A stretch of DNA of 64,000 bases from Pseudonocardia phyllosphaerae (GCF_046546475.1 NZ_JBKGXS010000009.1:124001-188000), one strand, 5' to 3'; shown: positions 1 to 8,725, counted from the stretch's first letter. Made by a program: numbers and translations. Notes: a model not told the origin generated them from the sequence alone.

Positions 1-699
1 GAGCTGCGCGGCGGCGGCGTCGGCCGCCTCGCGGGCCCGGGTGCTCATCCGCTCCAGGCGGCGGGCCTTCTCGTCGCGCTCGGTCGCGGTGTCGGCCGCG
101 TCGTCGGACACGTCCTCGTCGGCCTCTCCGACGCCGTCGTCCGCGGTGGTCCAGCCGACGACCGGGGTGACGCGCACCGGCTCGCCGCCGACGTGGAACT
201 CACGGCGGGTCAGGCGGGAGACGATCCGGTCCAGGCGGCGGGCGACCTGGTGCGGCGAGGTGTGGCGCAGCAGCAGCCGCAGGCCGCCGTGGCCGTCCGG
301 GCCGAGCCGGTCGTCGGGCTCGAGGTCGCCGTCGACCAGCCAGGCCAGCTGGGCCAGCAGCTCGTCCACGCCGCGGTGACCGAGGCGGTCGGCGATCCGG
401 CGGCGCTCGACGATCTGCAGCGTCGCGACCACGGGGGCGCGCCGGCTGCGGTGCCGGGCGTCCAGGACGCGGTCCGCGTAGCGGTCCCACGCGGCGGTGT
501 CGTCGAGGGCGGGGTGGCTGACCGCAGCGGGGTTGGTCGCGGCGAAGCGGCCGGCTGCGGTGTCGGTCGGTGCGTCGTCGGGGGCTGTCTTCCCGGACCC
601 CGCGAACGGCGGGGCGGTCGGGTCAGCAGCGGGAAGGAAGGCGGTTCGGGGAACCGGCGCCGTTGCCGTCCGAACGGCCCGGTCATCCAGGTCCGTCAC
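1..699 (-). CDS. Degenerate GGDEF-like domain protein (C-terminus beyond window)
   Basis: The frame runs open from a GTG at 699 off the left edge (233 codons visible). GGAG lies 7 nt before the GTG. Residues 1-55 are a Pro/Ala/Thr-rich linker. Residues 85-185 follow the fold order of a GGDEF domain: a hydrophobic strand, RLGHRGVDELL where ND-GH-GD-LL is expected, then DRLGPDGHGGLRLLL where RxGGDEFxxLL is expected, and VRVTPVVGWTT in place of the final vtvSiG strand. The GGDEF signature is lost (GHGGL), so cyclase activity is unlikely. A charged helical stretch follows to the window edge. The family call rests on pattern only; the missing C-terminus could hold the real functional domain. Confidence 0.6.
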   Translation of the reverse strand, partial: MTDLDDRAVRTATAPVPRTAFLPAADPTAPPFAGSGKTAPDDAPTDTAAGRFAATNPAAVSHPALDDTAAWDRYADRVLDARHRSRRAPVVATLQIVERRRIADRLGHRGVDELLAQLAWLVDGDLEPDDRLGPDGHGGLRLLLRHTSPHQVARRLDRIVSRLTRREFHVGGEPVRVTPVVGWTTADDGVGEADEDVSDDAADTATERDEKARRLERMSTRAREAADAAAAQL

Positions 700-1124
700 G
701 GGGTCACTCCAGGTGTCGACTGATGCGAACGACAGGGACTGTCGCATACGGAGCGTCGCGGTTGCTGCGGCGAGATCAGCCGTTCGGGCGACTGTCAACA
801 CTTCGGACGGTCGCAGTAATGCGGCCGACCAGCGCAAATATCACGCTGAGTTTTCATGGATGAGCTGTGTCACGCAGCGTTTTGTTTGTCGTCCGAGCAA
901 ACCCTGTGTGATGAGTCAACCACTCGCAGAGGTGCAGGTCAGCTCCGTAACCAGCGGTACGGTCGGTGCGGAAAGCTAACTACTTTAAGTTACTTCATGA
1001 TGACGATTCCGCGATCGACTCGCTCGATGACAGCAGCCGGTGCGGGCATTCGCGGGGATTGTGCGGTCGTTCGGTGACTGTGGGTCGTCATGACGCACGG
1101 TGAGCGTGCACGGTCACTGTGTCG
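700..1124. other. Lower-GC intergenic stretch, no gene seen
   Basis: This gap between the start of the GGDEF-like gene and the 3' end of the MHS transporter is clearly less GC-rich than its surroundings (about half A+T in 841-900 and 961-1020). No convincing coding frame or tRNA is seen. It contains the inverted repeat at 730-744, GTTTG-N9-CAAAC, and an AACTACTTTAAGTT segment. It could hold the promoter of the leftward gene plus a small RNA, but nothing decides this. Confidence 0.4.
730..744. promoter_or_regulatory. Inverted repeat upstream of the GGDEF-like gene
   Basis: CGACAG-GGA-CTGTCG is a perfect 6-bp inverted repeat with a 3-nt centre, 31-45 nt before the GTG at 699, where the promoter should lie. 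It could be an operator or a small hairpin. No factor can be named. Confidence 0.3.
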
Positions 1125-2456
1125 TCACCGAGTGAAGGCGTCGCCGTCGGTGAGGTCGGTCGAGCTCGTCTCGGGCAGGGCCCACACGCACAGCAGGCTG
1201 ACCAGGGCGAGACCGGCGACGAGCAGCGACACCGGCGTCGACGAGCCGGTTGCGGCGACCAGGCTGGTGGCCAGCGGCGGGACGATCCCGCCGCCGACGA
1301 TCCCGGCGACGTTGTAGCCGATCGACGCGCCGGTGTAGCGGTAGCGCGTGGCGAACAGCTCGGGCAGGAAGGCGCCCATGGGCGCGAACACCCCGGCGAA
1401 GGCGACCATCGCGACCGAGAACGCGAGCGTGATCAGCACCGGGTTCCCGGTCTCGAGCAGCCGGAACAGCGGGAACGCCCACGCCACGGCCAGCGCGCAG
1501 AACCAGAGGCAGACGCGGCGGCGGCCGAGCCGATCCGACCAGGCCGCGAGGATCGGCGTCGCGATGCCCATGACGACGGCGGAGATCATCGCCGCGACGA
1601 GCAGCATCGTCCTGGACAGCCCCAGCCTGCCGGTGCCGAACGACAGACCGAAGGTGGTCACGGCGTAGAACAGCATGTAGGTGACGACCATGCCGCCGGT
1701 CGCGAGCAGCAGCGAGCGCGGCTGGCGGGTCACGACCTCGATCAGCGGCGCCTTCGCGGACTCGCGCTCCTGCGCGGCCTGCTCGAACACCGGCGACTCG
1801 GCGATCCGCACCCGGATCCACAGCCCGACGACGACCAGCAGCGCGCTGGCCAGGAACGGCACCCGCCAGCCCCACGCGGCGAACTGCGCGTCGGACAGTC
1901 CCGCGGACAGGACCAGGAAGAACCCGCTGGCGACGACGAACCCGACCGCCGGCCCGATCTGCGGGAAGCTGGAGTACAGGCCGCGCCGTCCGGCCGGGGC
2001 GTGTTCGGTGGCCATGAGCACCGCACCGCCCCACTCGCCGCCGAGGCCGAAGCCCTGCACGAACCGGCACAGCACGAGCAGGACCGGCGCGAGCACGCCG
2101 GCCGTCTCGTGGGTGGGCAGCACCCCGATCACCACGGTCCCGACGCCCATCATCAGCAGCGACACCACCAGCGTCGCCTTGCGCCCCACCCGGTCACCGA
2201 AGTGCCCGAACGCGACGGCGCCGACCGGGCGGGCCACGAACCCGACGCCGAACGTCGCGAGCGCGGCCAGCGTGCCGAACACCGGCGACAGGTTCGGGAA
2301 GAACAGCGTGTTGAACACCAGCGCGGCGGCGGTGCCGTAGATGTAGAAGTCGTAGAACTCGATCGCGGTCCCGATGAAGCTCGCGACGGCGATGCGCTGC
2401 GCGGACATCGTGCCCGCGGGTGCCCCGGTCGCCGCTTCCGCACCGCTGCCGCCCAT
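1125..2456 (-). CDS. MFS transporter, metabolite:H+ symporter (MHS) type
   Basis: A 443-aa integral membrane protein of the ShiA/ProP-like MHS branch of the major facilitator superfamily, expected to take up an organic acid or zwitterion with protons. Seen: about 12 hydrophobic segments, IGTAIEFYDFYIYG in TM1 (typical of MHS), GHFGDRVGRK after TM2 (MFS motif A), CRFVQGFGLGGEWGGA in TM4-5, and a second SDRLGRRR loop in the C-terminal half. The length is normal. The ATG at 2456 has GGGG a few bases upstream. The gene stands alone, divergent from terC. The substrate cannot be predicted. Confidence 0.9.
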   Translation of the reverse strand: MGGSGAEAATGAPAGTMSAQRIAVASFIGTAIEFYDFYIYGTAAALVFNTLFFPNLSPVFGTLAALATFGVGFVARPVGAVAFGHFGDRVGRKATLVVSLLMMGVGTVVIGVLPTHETAGVLAPVLLVLCRFVQGFGLGGEWGGAVLMATEHAPAGRRGLYSSFPQIGPAVGFVVASGFFLVLSAGLSDAQFAAWGWRVPFLASALLVVVGLWIRVRIAESPVFEQAAQERESAKAPLIEVVTRQPRSLLLATGGMVVTYMLFYAVTTFGLSFGTGRLGLSRTMLLVAAMISAVVMGIATPILAAWSDRLGRRRVCLWFCALAVAWAFPLFRLLETGNPVLITLAFSVAMVAFAGVFAPMGAFLPELFATRYRYTGASIGYNVAGIVGGGIVPPLATSLVAATGSSTPVSLLVAGLALVSLLCVWALPETSSTDLTDGDAFTR

Positions 2457-2656
2457 GTCGTCCCCGCCCGTTCCACGTCGTCGTGTCCCGGTCGGATGCC
2501 CCGGACGGACGAACGGTGCGCGGCGTGCTGATCTTCTGTCAAACCCGGTCCGGAGGGTGGGACGCCGAGTCCGGCGGAGCGTCCGCTCTGCCCGATATGG
2601 TGGGTCTCGCGCACGTCCACGTCGTGGCGGTCGCCACGCGCGAGAGGGGACTCCCG

Positions 2657-3664
2657 GTGCTGGAGATCAGTGGCCTCGAATGGGCCGTCACGATCGGCGT
2701 GATCCTCGCCCTGCTGGCGGTCGACCTGGTGCAGGGCTGGCTCCGGCCGCACAAGGTCGGCTTCGGTGAGGCCACCGCCTGGTCGGTGTTCTACATCGCG
2801 GTCGCCGTCGTCTTCGGCATCGTGTTCGCCCAGGTCCACGGCTGGGACTTCGGCACCCAGTACTTCACCGGCTACATCGTCGAGAAGAGCCTGTCGGTCG
2901 ACAACCTGTTCGTCTTCGTCGTCATCATGACGACGTTCGCGGTGCCCGACGAGCACCAGCAGAAGGTCCTGACCTTCGGCATCGTGCTCGCGCTGATCAT
3001 GCGCGCGATCTTCATCCTGGTCGGGGCCGCGCTGCTCAACCTGTTCTCGTTCATGTTCCTGGTCTTCGGGCTGCTGCTGCTCTGGACGGCGGTGCAGCTC
3101 TACCGGCACAAGGACGAGGAGCCCGACATCGAGGACAACATGGTCGTGAAGGGCGCCCGCCGGCTCTTCCCGGTCAGCACCGAGTACGACGGCGGGCACC
3201 TGTTCACCCGCGAGGGCGGCAGGCGCGTGGCCACGCCGCTGTTCCTGGTGCTGGTCGCGATCGGCGGGATCGACCTGCTGTTCGCGCTCGACTCGATCCC
3301 CGCGGTGTTCGGCGTGACCCAGCAGGCCTACATCGTCTTCGCGGCGAACGCGTTCGCCCTGCTCGGCCTGCGGGCGCTGTTCTTCCTGGTCAAGGGCCTG
3401 CTCGACCGGCTGATCTACCTCTCGACCGGGCTCGCGATCATCCTCGGCTTCATCGGCGTGAAGCTGGTGCTGCACTGGCTGCACGTCGACATCTCACCGG
3501 CGGTCCCGGAGATCCCGACCATGATCAGCCTGGTCGTCATCCTCGGGATCCTGGCGATCGTGACGGTCGCGTCGCTGGTCGTGACCCGCGGCGGCAACAC
3601 CGGGCGCACGGCGAAGCCGGGCTCGCTCAAGGCCCGCAAGGAGCGGACCGAGCAGCAGGGCTGA
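2657..3664 (+). CDS. TerC family integral membrane protein
   Basis: TerC/Alx-type membrane protein of 335 aa, a family linked to metal-ion (Mn) homeostasis and tellurite-resistance loci. Seen: eight to nine hydrophobic helices, the conserved acidic stretches EKSLSVDNLFVF near residue 75 and FALDSIPAVFGV near 210, and a basic C-terminal tail. I chose the GTG at 2657 because AGAGGGGA lies 6 nt upstream and the hydrophobic N-terminus begins at once. The frame is open further upstream to 2420, but that extension overlaps the divergent transporter start and is rich in Arg and Gly. Confidence 0.88.
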   Translation: MLEISGLEWAVTIGVILALLAVDLVQGWLRPHKVGFGEATAWSVFYIAVAVVFGIVFAQVHGWDFGTQYFTGYIVEKSLSVDNLFVFVVIMTTFAVPDEHQQKVLTFGIVLALIMRAIFILVGAALLNLFSFMFLVFGLLLLWTAVQLYRHKDEEPDIEDNMVVKGARRLFPVSTEYDGGHLFTREGGRRVATPLFLVLVAIGGIDLLFALDSIPAVFGVTQQAYIVFAANAFALLGLRALFFLVKGLLDRLIYLSTGLAIILGFIGVKLVLHWLHVDISPAVPEIPTMISLVVILGILAIVTVASLVVTRGGNTGRTAKPGSLKARKERTEQQG

Positions 3665-3696
3665 GCGCCCGGGCCGAGCAGCGGTGTTCGAGCAGC

Positions 3697-3719
3697 GGAG
3701 CCGGGCGCGCGCCGGCTCC
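3697..3719. terminator. Hairpin between convergent terC and ABM genes
   Basis: GGAGCCGG-N7-CCGGCTCC forms an 8-bp perfect stem in the 59-bp gap between two convergent stop codons, so it could end transcription from both sides. No U-tract is present, as is common in high-GC actinobacteria. Confidence 0.5.
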
Positions 3720-3723
3720 GGGC

Positions 3724-4041
3724 TCAGCCGAGCCCGGGGCCGCCCAGCGGGGTGACCTCGATGTACTCCGGCGGCGCGGCGAGCAGCTCCAGCACCGCAC
3801 CGAGCCCGGCCTCGCCCAGGTCGCGGGACAGCGCGGCCTCCGACGACGCGGCGTCGGACCAGATCTCGGTGACCCAGACCGTCTCGGGCTCGTCCGGGGC
3901 GGTGTTCACCACGTAGGCCAGGCAGCCCGGCTGCCCGGCCATCCCGTCGGCCACGGTCAGCAGCGCCTTCGCCAGCTCCGGTCCCTGGCCCTCGACCGCC
4001 GTCATCCGCACGTACCGGCCGACCCGCTCGTTCGTCTCCAC
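3724..4041 (-). CDS. Antibiotic biosynthesis monooxygenase (ABM) fold protein
   Basis: Small 105-aa protein of the ABM/dimeric alpha-beta barrel family. Seen: the family rhythm of VRMTAVEGQG near the start, a helix with LLTVADGM, the GCLAYVVNTAPDEP turn, and VWVTEIWSD. These proteins are quinol or heme-related monooxygenases, or simple ligand-binding barrels; the substrate is not predictable. The GTG at 4041 is followed by ETNERVGRYVRMTAV; GTG and ATG codons further in are alternatives. It is transcribed divergently from the WYL regulator 80 bp away, which may regulate it. Confidence 0.75.
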   Translation of the reverse strand: METNERVGRYVRMTAVEGQGPELAKALLTVADGMAGQPGCLAYVVNTAPDEPETVWVTEIWSDAASSEAALSRDLGEAGLGAVLELLAAPPEYIEVTPLGGPGLG

Positions 4042-4121
4042 GACGACGACCGTAGAGGTTCCGGCGCACCCGGCCCGGACGAGGACAGGATCCGTCCGCG
4101 ATCGGCGGCACACTGGGCGTC

Positions 4122-5099
4122 GTGATGGAGACCTCGGCGCGGCTGCTGCGCCTGCTCGGGCTGCTGCAGGTGCCGCGCGACTGGACCGGGCCCGCGCTGG
4201 CCGAACGCCTCGACGTCGACGTCCGGACGGTGCGCCGCGACGTCGACAAGCTCCGCACGCTCGGCTACCCGGTGCACTCCACGCCCGGCACCACCGGCGG
4301 CTACCGGCTCGGTGCCGGTGCCGCACTGCCGCCCCTGCTGCTCGACGACGACGAGGCCGTCGCCGTCGCCGTCGGGCTGCGGACCGCGGCGGGCGGCACC
4401 GTGTCCGGGATCGAGGAGACCTCGGTACGGGCGCTCGCGAAGCTGGAGCAGGTGCTGCCGAACCGGTTGCGGCGCAGGGTCGCGGCCCTCGGTGCGGCCA
4501 CCGCGACACTGTCCGGGCGCGGCCCGACCGTCGACGCCGACGACCTGTCCGCCGTCGCCGCGGCCTGTCGCGACCACGAGTGCCTGCGCTTCACCTACAC
4601 CACCGGCGACGGCACCGAGACCCGCCGCGTCGTCGAGCCGCAGGGGATGGTGTGCACCGGGCGGCGCTGGTACCTGGTCGCCTGGGACCCGTCCCGCGAC
4701 GACTGGCGCACCTTCCGGCTGGACCGGATGCGGCTCTCGCTGCCGGCCGGGCCGCGGTTCGCGCCGCGCGACCCGCCCGAGGGCGGCGTGGCCGCGTTCG
4801 CCCAGCGCGGGATCTCCGTGGGGGCCTACCCGTACCGGGCGCGGATCGTGTTCGACGCCCCGGCCGAGCGGATCGCCGAGCACGTCACCCCGGCGTCGGG
4901 CACGGTCACCGACCTCGGTGACGGCCGCTGCGAGCTCGTCGCGGGCGCGTACACCCTGGAGTCGGTGGCGGTGTGGATCAACTTCTTCGACGCCGACTAC
5001 GAGGTGCTGGAACCGCCGGAGCTGGTGGGGCGGCTGGAGAGCCTCGCGGCGCGGCTGACCCGGGCGGCGGAGCGCTCGAGCGGGGCGGTCAGTCCGTGA
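4122..5099 (+). CDS. YafY/WYL-type HTH transcriptional regulator
   Basis: A 325-aa DNA-binding regulator. Residues 1-60 form a winged HTH of the DeoR/HTH_11 kind (LAERLDVDVRTVRRDVDKLR), followed by a helical linker, a WYL domain from about 145 with RRWYLVAWDPSRDDWRTFR, and a C-terminal WCX-like segment. WYL domains bind small ligands or nucleic acid. The start is GTG at 4122 or ATG at 4125; CACACT lies 7 nt before the GTG and no Shine-Dalgarno is seen, so the transcript may be leaderless. The last 11 bases overlap the convergent asparaginase gene. The divergent ABM gene is the likely target. Confidence 0.88.
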   Translation: MMETSARLLRLLGLLQVPRDWTGPALAERLDVDVRTVRRDVDKLRTLGYPVHSTPGTTGGYRLGAGAALPPLLLDDDEAVAVAVGLRTAAGGTVSGIEETSVRALAKLEQVLPNRLRRRVAALGAATATLSGRGPTVDADDLSAVAAACRDHECLRFTYTTGDGTETRRVVEPQGMVCTGRRWYLVAWDPSRDDWRTFRLDRMRLSLPAGPRFAPRDPPEGGVAAFAQRGISVGAYPYRARIVFDAPAERIAEHVTPASGTVTDLGDGRCELVAGAYTLESVAVWINFFDADYEVLEPPELVGRLESLAARLTRAAERSSGAVSP

Positions 5100-6090
5100 G
5101 CACGGCGCGGACCCGGCCGACCGGGAGGCCGTGGCCGAGCACGTCGACCCGCGCGGCCGCGTCGAGGGCGGGGGAGCCGGCGCCGAGCGCGTCGAGCACC
5201 GCCCCGCCGACGACCGGCAGCGGGCGCGGCGAGCCGTCCAGCACGGTCAGTGCGAACGCCCGGCCGTCGGGCAGCGCCGCGACCAGCACACCCTCGGCGC
5301 CGTCCTTCGCCACCAGGCCGGGGACGGCGCCGGCGAGCCGGGTGACCGCGCGCCCGGTGCCGCCGACCCACCACGGGTGCTCGCGCACGGCGGCCGCGAC
5401 GCGGCCCTCCGGGGTGTCCGGGGCGGCGACGGCGAGCCGGGCGAAGGCCCGGGCCAGCCCGGCCGGAGTGGTCGCGAACAGTGGCGCGCCGCAGCCGTCG
5501 ACGGTGGTGACGGCGGGCTCGACGCCGGTCAGCTCGGTGACCGTGGCCCGGATCCGCTGCTGCAGCGGGTGGCCCGGGTCGAGGTAGCCGCGGGTCGGCC
5601 AGCCGGCGGCGACACAGGTCGCGACCATCGCGGCGTGCTTGCCGGAGCAGTTCTGCAGCACGCGCGACGGCGCGGTCCCGGCGGCGACGGCCTCGGCGTG
5701 CACCTGCTCGCCGAACGGCAGGTCCGGGGTGTTCTCCAGGTCGTCCTCGCCGAGCCCGGCCCCGGCCAGGATCCGGCGGACACCCTCGACGTGCCCGGGC
5801 TCACCGGAGTGGCTGGCCGAGGCCAGTGCCAGGAGCTCGGCGTCGTCGTGGGCCCCGAGGTCGAGCCCGGCGTGCAGCATCGCGACGGCCTGCAGCGGCT
5901 TGAGCGTCGAACGCGGGAAGAACGGCGTGTCCGGGTCGCCGCGTTCCGGCCCGGCGGGCGTGCCTGCGGCGTCGCGGGTGGCGAGGGTGCCGAGGTGCAC
6001 CGACTCGACCGTGCCGTCCCGTTCGACGTAGGCGACCGGGGCGGCCCCGGCGAGGACGGGCGGAACGGTGGTCACGGAGCTCTGCAGCAC
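5089..6090 (-). CDS. Asparaginase II-family (type III-like) asparaginase
   Basis: Hydrolyses L-asparagine to aspartate and ammonia if the family function holds (Asparaginase_II Pfam family, typified by the rhizobial thermolabile enzyme). Seen: FPRSTLKPLQAVAML near residue 60, ASASHSGEPGHVEG, NCSGKHAAMVATC near 150, the TVDGCGAP turn, and a C-terminal glycine-rich VGGAVLDALG. About 333 aa is the usual size. I prefer GTG at 6090 because TACCGT lies 7 nt upstream (leaderless pattern); ATG at 6129 is an in-frame alternative. The stop region overlaps the end of the WYL gene by 11 nt. Confidence 0.85.
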   Translation of the reverse strand: MLQSSVTTVPPVLAGAAPVAYVERDGTVESVHLGTLATRDAAGTPAGPERGDPDTPFFPRSTLKPLQAVAMLHAGLDLGAHDDAELLALASASHSGEPGHVEGVRRILAGAGLGEDDLENTPDLPFGEQVHAEAVAAGTAPSRVLQNCSGKHAAMVATCVAAGWPTRGYLDPGHPLQQRIRATVTELTGVEPAVTTVDGCGAPLFATTPAGLARAFARLAVAAPDTPEGRVAAAVREHPWWVGGTGRAVTRLAGAVPGLVAKDGAEGVLVAALPDGRAFALTVLDGSPRPLPVVGGAVLDALGAGSPALDAAARVDVLGHGLPVGRVRAVLTD

Positions 6091-6171
6091 GCCGGGAACG
6101 GTACGGCTGCTCTGCTCACCCCCACGCATCAGGGCAGGTCAGGCGGTCGTCGCTGCGCTCCCGGCGCCCTG

Positions 6172-6813
6172 TCAGCTCGCCGAACGAGTGCCGTGCTCGT
6201 CGAGTGAGGTGGCCCGGGGCAGCGGCCGGCGGCACAGAAAGGTGCGAGCGGGCGGCGGGTTGCGCCACTCGGTGGCGGTCTCCACGACCTCGTCGAAGTG
6301 CCGGTCGAGCAGGGTGCGCAGCTCGCGGACCCGGTTGGGCAGCGCCATCCAGGTGATGATCATGCTCATGGCGCCGTTCGGCGTGAGCCGCCGCGCGATG
6401 ACGTCCATGACCTTGTCGCGCAGCGCGTGCGGGAAGACCGCCCAGGGCAGCGTGGAGACGAACGCGTCGACCCGGTCGATGCCGGCCTCGTCGAGGATCC
6501 GCTCCAGGTCGGCGACGTCGCCCTGCACGACCTCCAGCCACGGCTTGTGGGCGCGCAGGTGCGCCACCAGCTCGGAGTCGATCTCGACGGCGAGGTAGCG
6601 CGCGTTCGGCCCGAGCCGCGAACGGATCGGCTCGGCGAGCACGCCGGGGCCGGCCCCGAGCTCGACGACGACGCCGTCGGTGCCCCGGGGCACCACTCCG
6701 GCCAGCACGCGGCAGAGCCGGGGACCGGTGAGGAACGGCGTGGCGAGCTGGTCCATCTTCGAGAAGGAACGTCGGAGGAAGACGACGTGGTCGGGTCGGC
6801 CCATGCCGGACAT
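6172..6813 (-). CDS. SAM-dependent methyltransferase (phospholipid N-methyltransferase/KsgA-like)
   Basis: Class I SAM methyltransferase of about 213 aa. Seen: motif I VVELGAGPGVLAEPI, acidic strand YLAVEIDSELVAHL, EVVQGDVADL, and VSTLPWAVFP in the place of the NLPY/NxPF catalytic loop. That layout matches the PmtA or rRNA adenine dimethylase group, so a lipid head group or RNA is a possible substrate. The start is unsure: ATG at 6813 precedes SGMGRPDH; 6840 and 6870 are in-frame alternatives, the last overlapping the end of the MFS gene. It probably shares a transcript with that transporter. Confidence 0.75.
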   Translation of the reverse strand: MSGMGRPDHVVFLRRSFSKMDQLATPFLTGPRLCRVLAGVVPRGTDGVVVELGAGPGVLAEPIRSRLGPNARYLAVEIDSELVAHLRAHKPWLEVVQGDVADLERILDEAGIDRVDAFVSTLPWAVFPHALRDKVMDVIARRLTPNGAMSMIITWMALPNRVRELRTLLDRHFDEVVETATEWRNPPPARTFLCRRPLPRATSLDEHGTRSAS

Positions 6814-6856
6814 CGTGGCGGTTGCGCGGCCTCCGGTCATGCGCAGGGGACGCGCA

Positions 6857-8317
6857 TCACTCGCCGGCACGCGCTGCGGGGCCGTGCGTGGCCGGGACGT
6901 GGTGGCCGGGGGCGAACAGCTCGGCCACCCGCCGGGCCGACGCGTGCGCCCGCGCCGTCGTCGCGACGACGCCGAGCACCGCGACCGTGACCGTGGCGAC
7001 GACCACGGCCGTCCACGCCGTCGTGACGCCGTCGAGGGTGCCGCCGGCGGTCGCGACCAGCGTCCCGGCGACGGCGACGCCGAAGGTCTGCCCGGTCTGC
7101 CGGCTGGTGGACGCGACGGCGGCGGCGACTCCGGCCCGGTCGTCGGGCATGCCGTTGACCGCGGTGTTGGTGATCGGCGGGTTCATCATCCCGAACGCGA
7201 TGCCGAAGACACCGTGCGCGACCAGGATCAGCCACGGCGGCGTCGCCGGGCCGAGGCCGGTGAAGGTCAGGGCGACGGCGGTCATCGCGACCCCGGCGAC
7301 GAGCAGCGGGAGCCGTGCGCCGCGGGAGGCGACCAGCCGTCCGGAGAGCGGGGCGCATACCGTCGCGCCGACCGCGGCGGGCAGCAGGGTGAGCCCGGCC
7401 TGCAGTGCGCTCAGCCCGCGCACCTCCTGCAGGTAGAGCCCGGACAGGAACAGCAGCGAGCTGAACGCGGCGAACCCGCAGATCGCGATGACCGTCGCCG
7501 CGGAGAACGGCGTGCTGGCGAAGAACCGCAGGTCGACCAGGGGTTCGGGGTGCCGTCGCTCCCAGGTGAGCAGAGCTGTGAGCGAGGCCAGCGCGACCAC
7601 GGCGAGCGTGATGATCCACACCGACGTCCAGCCCAGTCGCGGTCCCTCGATCACCGCCCCGGTCACCGACCCGAGCAGGCTGACCACGAGCAGCTGCCCG
7701 CCGGGGTCGGCCCGGCGGACCCGTGCCGCGCGCGAGCCCGGCACGAACCGGGCGACGAGCACGATCGCCGCGAGCACCACCGGCACGTTGACCCAGAAGA
7801 TCGCCCGCCAGCCGACGGTGCCGGTGAGCAGTCCGCCCAGCACCGGCCCGACGCCGAGCGCGATCCCGACGACCGAGCCCCAGACGCCGATCGCGCGGGC
7901 GCGCTCGCGGGGGTCGGTGAACACGTTGGTGAGGATCGACATCGCGACCGGGTTGAGCATCGCCCCGCCGAGCGCCTGCACGACCCGCGCCGCGATCAGC
8001 CAGCCGACGGTCGGTGCCAGGCTGCACAGCAGCGACCCGGTGCCGAACAGCGCAAGCCCGGCCTGGAAGGTGCCCTTGCGGCCCAGCCGGTCCCCGGTCG
8101 CGCCGGCCAGCATGAGGAAGCAGGCAAGGACCAGGGTGTAGGCGTCCACGGTCCACTGCAGCTCGGTGATCGAGGCGTTCAGGTCGGCCCGCAGGACGGG
8201 CAGGGCGACATTCACGATCGTCGCGTCCATCGAGACGATCAGCAGGCTGGTGCAGAGGATGCCGAGGATCAGCAGCCGCCGCCGGTGTCCCTCGGGCGTC
8301 GCGAGCGCCTCGGTCAC
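6857..8317 (-). CDS. DHA2-type MFS drug exporter (14 TM)
   Basis: A 486-aa major facilitator of the 14-helix DHA2/EmrB group, a proton-driven exporter. Seen: SMDATIVNVALPVL in TM1, ELQWTVDAYTL at TM2, GDRLGRKGTFQ (motif A), ARVVQALGGAMLNPVAMSIL, and GSVVGIALGVGPVLGG (antiporter motif C). AGAAGGAG lies 6 nt before the GTG at 8317, one of the stronger ribosome sites in this part of the window. A methyltransferase gene follows on the same strand and is probably co-transcribed. Substrate unknown. Confidence 0.9.
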   Translation of the reverse strand: MTEALATPEGHRRRLLILGILCTSLLIVSMDATIVNVALPVLRADLNASITELQWTVDAYTLVLACFLMLAGATGDRLGRKGTFQAGLALFGTGSLLCSLAPTVGWLIAARVVQALGGAMLNPVAMSILTNVFTDPRERARAIGVWGSVVGIALGVGPVLGGLLTGTVGWRAIFWVNVPVVLAAIVLVARFVPGSRAARVRRADPGGQLLVVSLLGSVTGAVIEGPRLGWTSVWIITLAVVALASLTALLTWERRHPEPLVDLRFFASTPFSAATVIAICGFAAFSSLLFLSGLYLQEVRGLSALQAGLTLLPAAVGATVCAPLSGRLVASRGARLPLLVAGVAMTAVALTFTGLGPATPPWLILVAHGVFGIAFGMMNPPITNTAVNGMPDDRAGVAAAVASTSRQTGQTFGVAVAGTLVATAGGTLDGVTTAWTAVVVATVTVAVLGVVATTARAHASARRVAELFAPGHHVPATHGPAARAGE

Positions 8318-8434
8318 GCGGTCTCCTTCTCTGCGGGGAACGTGGTTGTCCCGAGCTAACGAGATGGGAGCACGGTACGACGCGGGGGAGGAGCCGAGCG
8401 AGTGACGGTGACGGGGCCGGGCCCGGAATGCGGA

Positions 8435-8469
8435 AACGGCCCGGCCCTGGAAGCCAGGACCGGGCCGTT
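8435..8469 (-). terminator. Terminator hairpin after the tRNA cluster
   Basis: AACGGCCCGG and CCGGGCCGTT pair perfectly as the outer stem, with an inner CCTGG/CCAGG. The hairpin lies 8 nt beyond the last tRNA-Lys on the minus strand, fitting the end of the orn-tRNA transcript. Confidence 0.75.
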
Positions 8470-8476
8470 CGCCGGG

Positions 8477-8548
8477 TGCGCCGTCAGGGACTCGAACCCC
8501 GAACCCGCTGGTTAAGAGCCAGCTGCTCTGCCATTGAGCTAACGGCGC
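8477..8548 (-). tRNA. tRNA-Lys(CTT), copy 2, D-loop one base shorter
   Basis: On the minus strand this starts GCGCCGTTAGCTCAATGG and has the anticodon loop CTCTTAA (anticodon CTT), T-arm GGTTCGAGTCC and discriminator A. The seven-base acceptor arms pair. It is identical to the upstream neighbour except for one missing T in the D-loop. Confidence 0.93.
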
Positions 8549-8573
8549 AGATCCCCGGGAGCCGGGGACCGCG

Positions 8574-8646
8574 TGCGCCGTCAGGGACTCGAACCCCGAA
8601 CCCGCTGGTTAAGAGCCAGCTGCTCTGCCAATTGAGCTAACGGCGC
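8574..8646 (-). tRNA. tRNA-Lys(CTT), copy 1
   Basis: A 73-nt cloverleaf on the minus strand with GCGCCGT acceptor strand, GCTCAATTGGCAGAGC D-arm, anticodon CTT in loop CTCTTAA, and GGTTCGAGTCC T-arm. CCA is not encoded. It is 25 nt upstream of the second tRNA-Lys. Confidence 0.95.
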
Positions 8647-8725
8647 GTATTCGTTTTTCCGCTTCGCACACCCAGGCGAAACCGATCCGGAAAACTATCA
8701 GGATCGATCGCCCGGGCAGCGACCG

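Noticed and set aside
1119..2531. Plus-strand frame opposite the MHS transporter
   Set aside because: Charged low-complexity antisense product with no ribosome site; the minus-strand transporter has full family motifs.
8428..8640. Plus-strand open frame across the tRNA genes
   Set aside because: It is antisense to two certain tRNA-Lys genes and a terminator, and has no homology.
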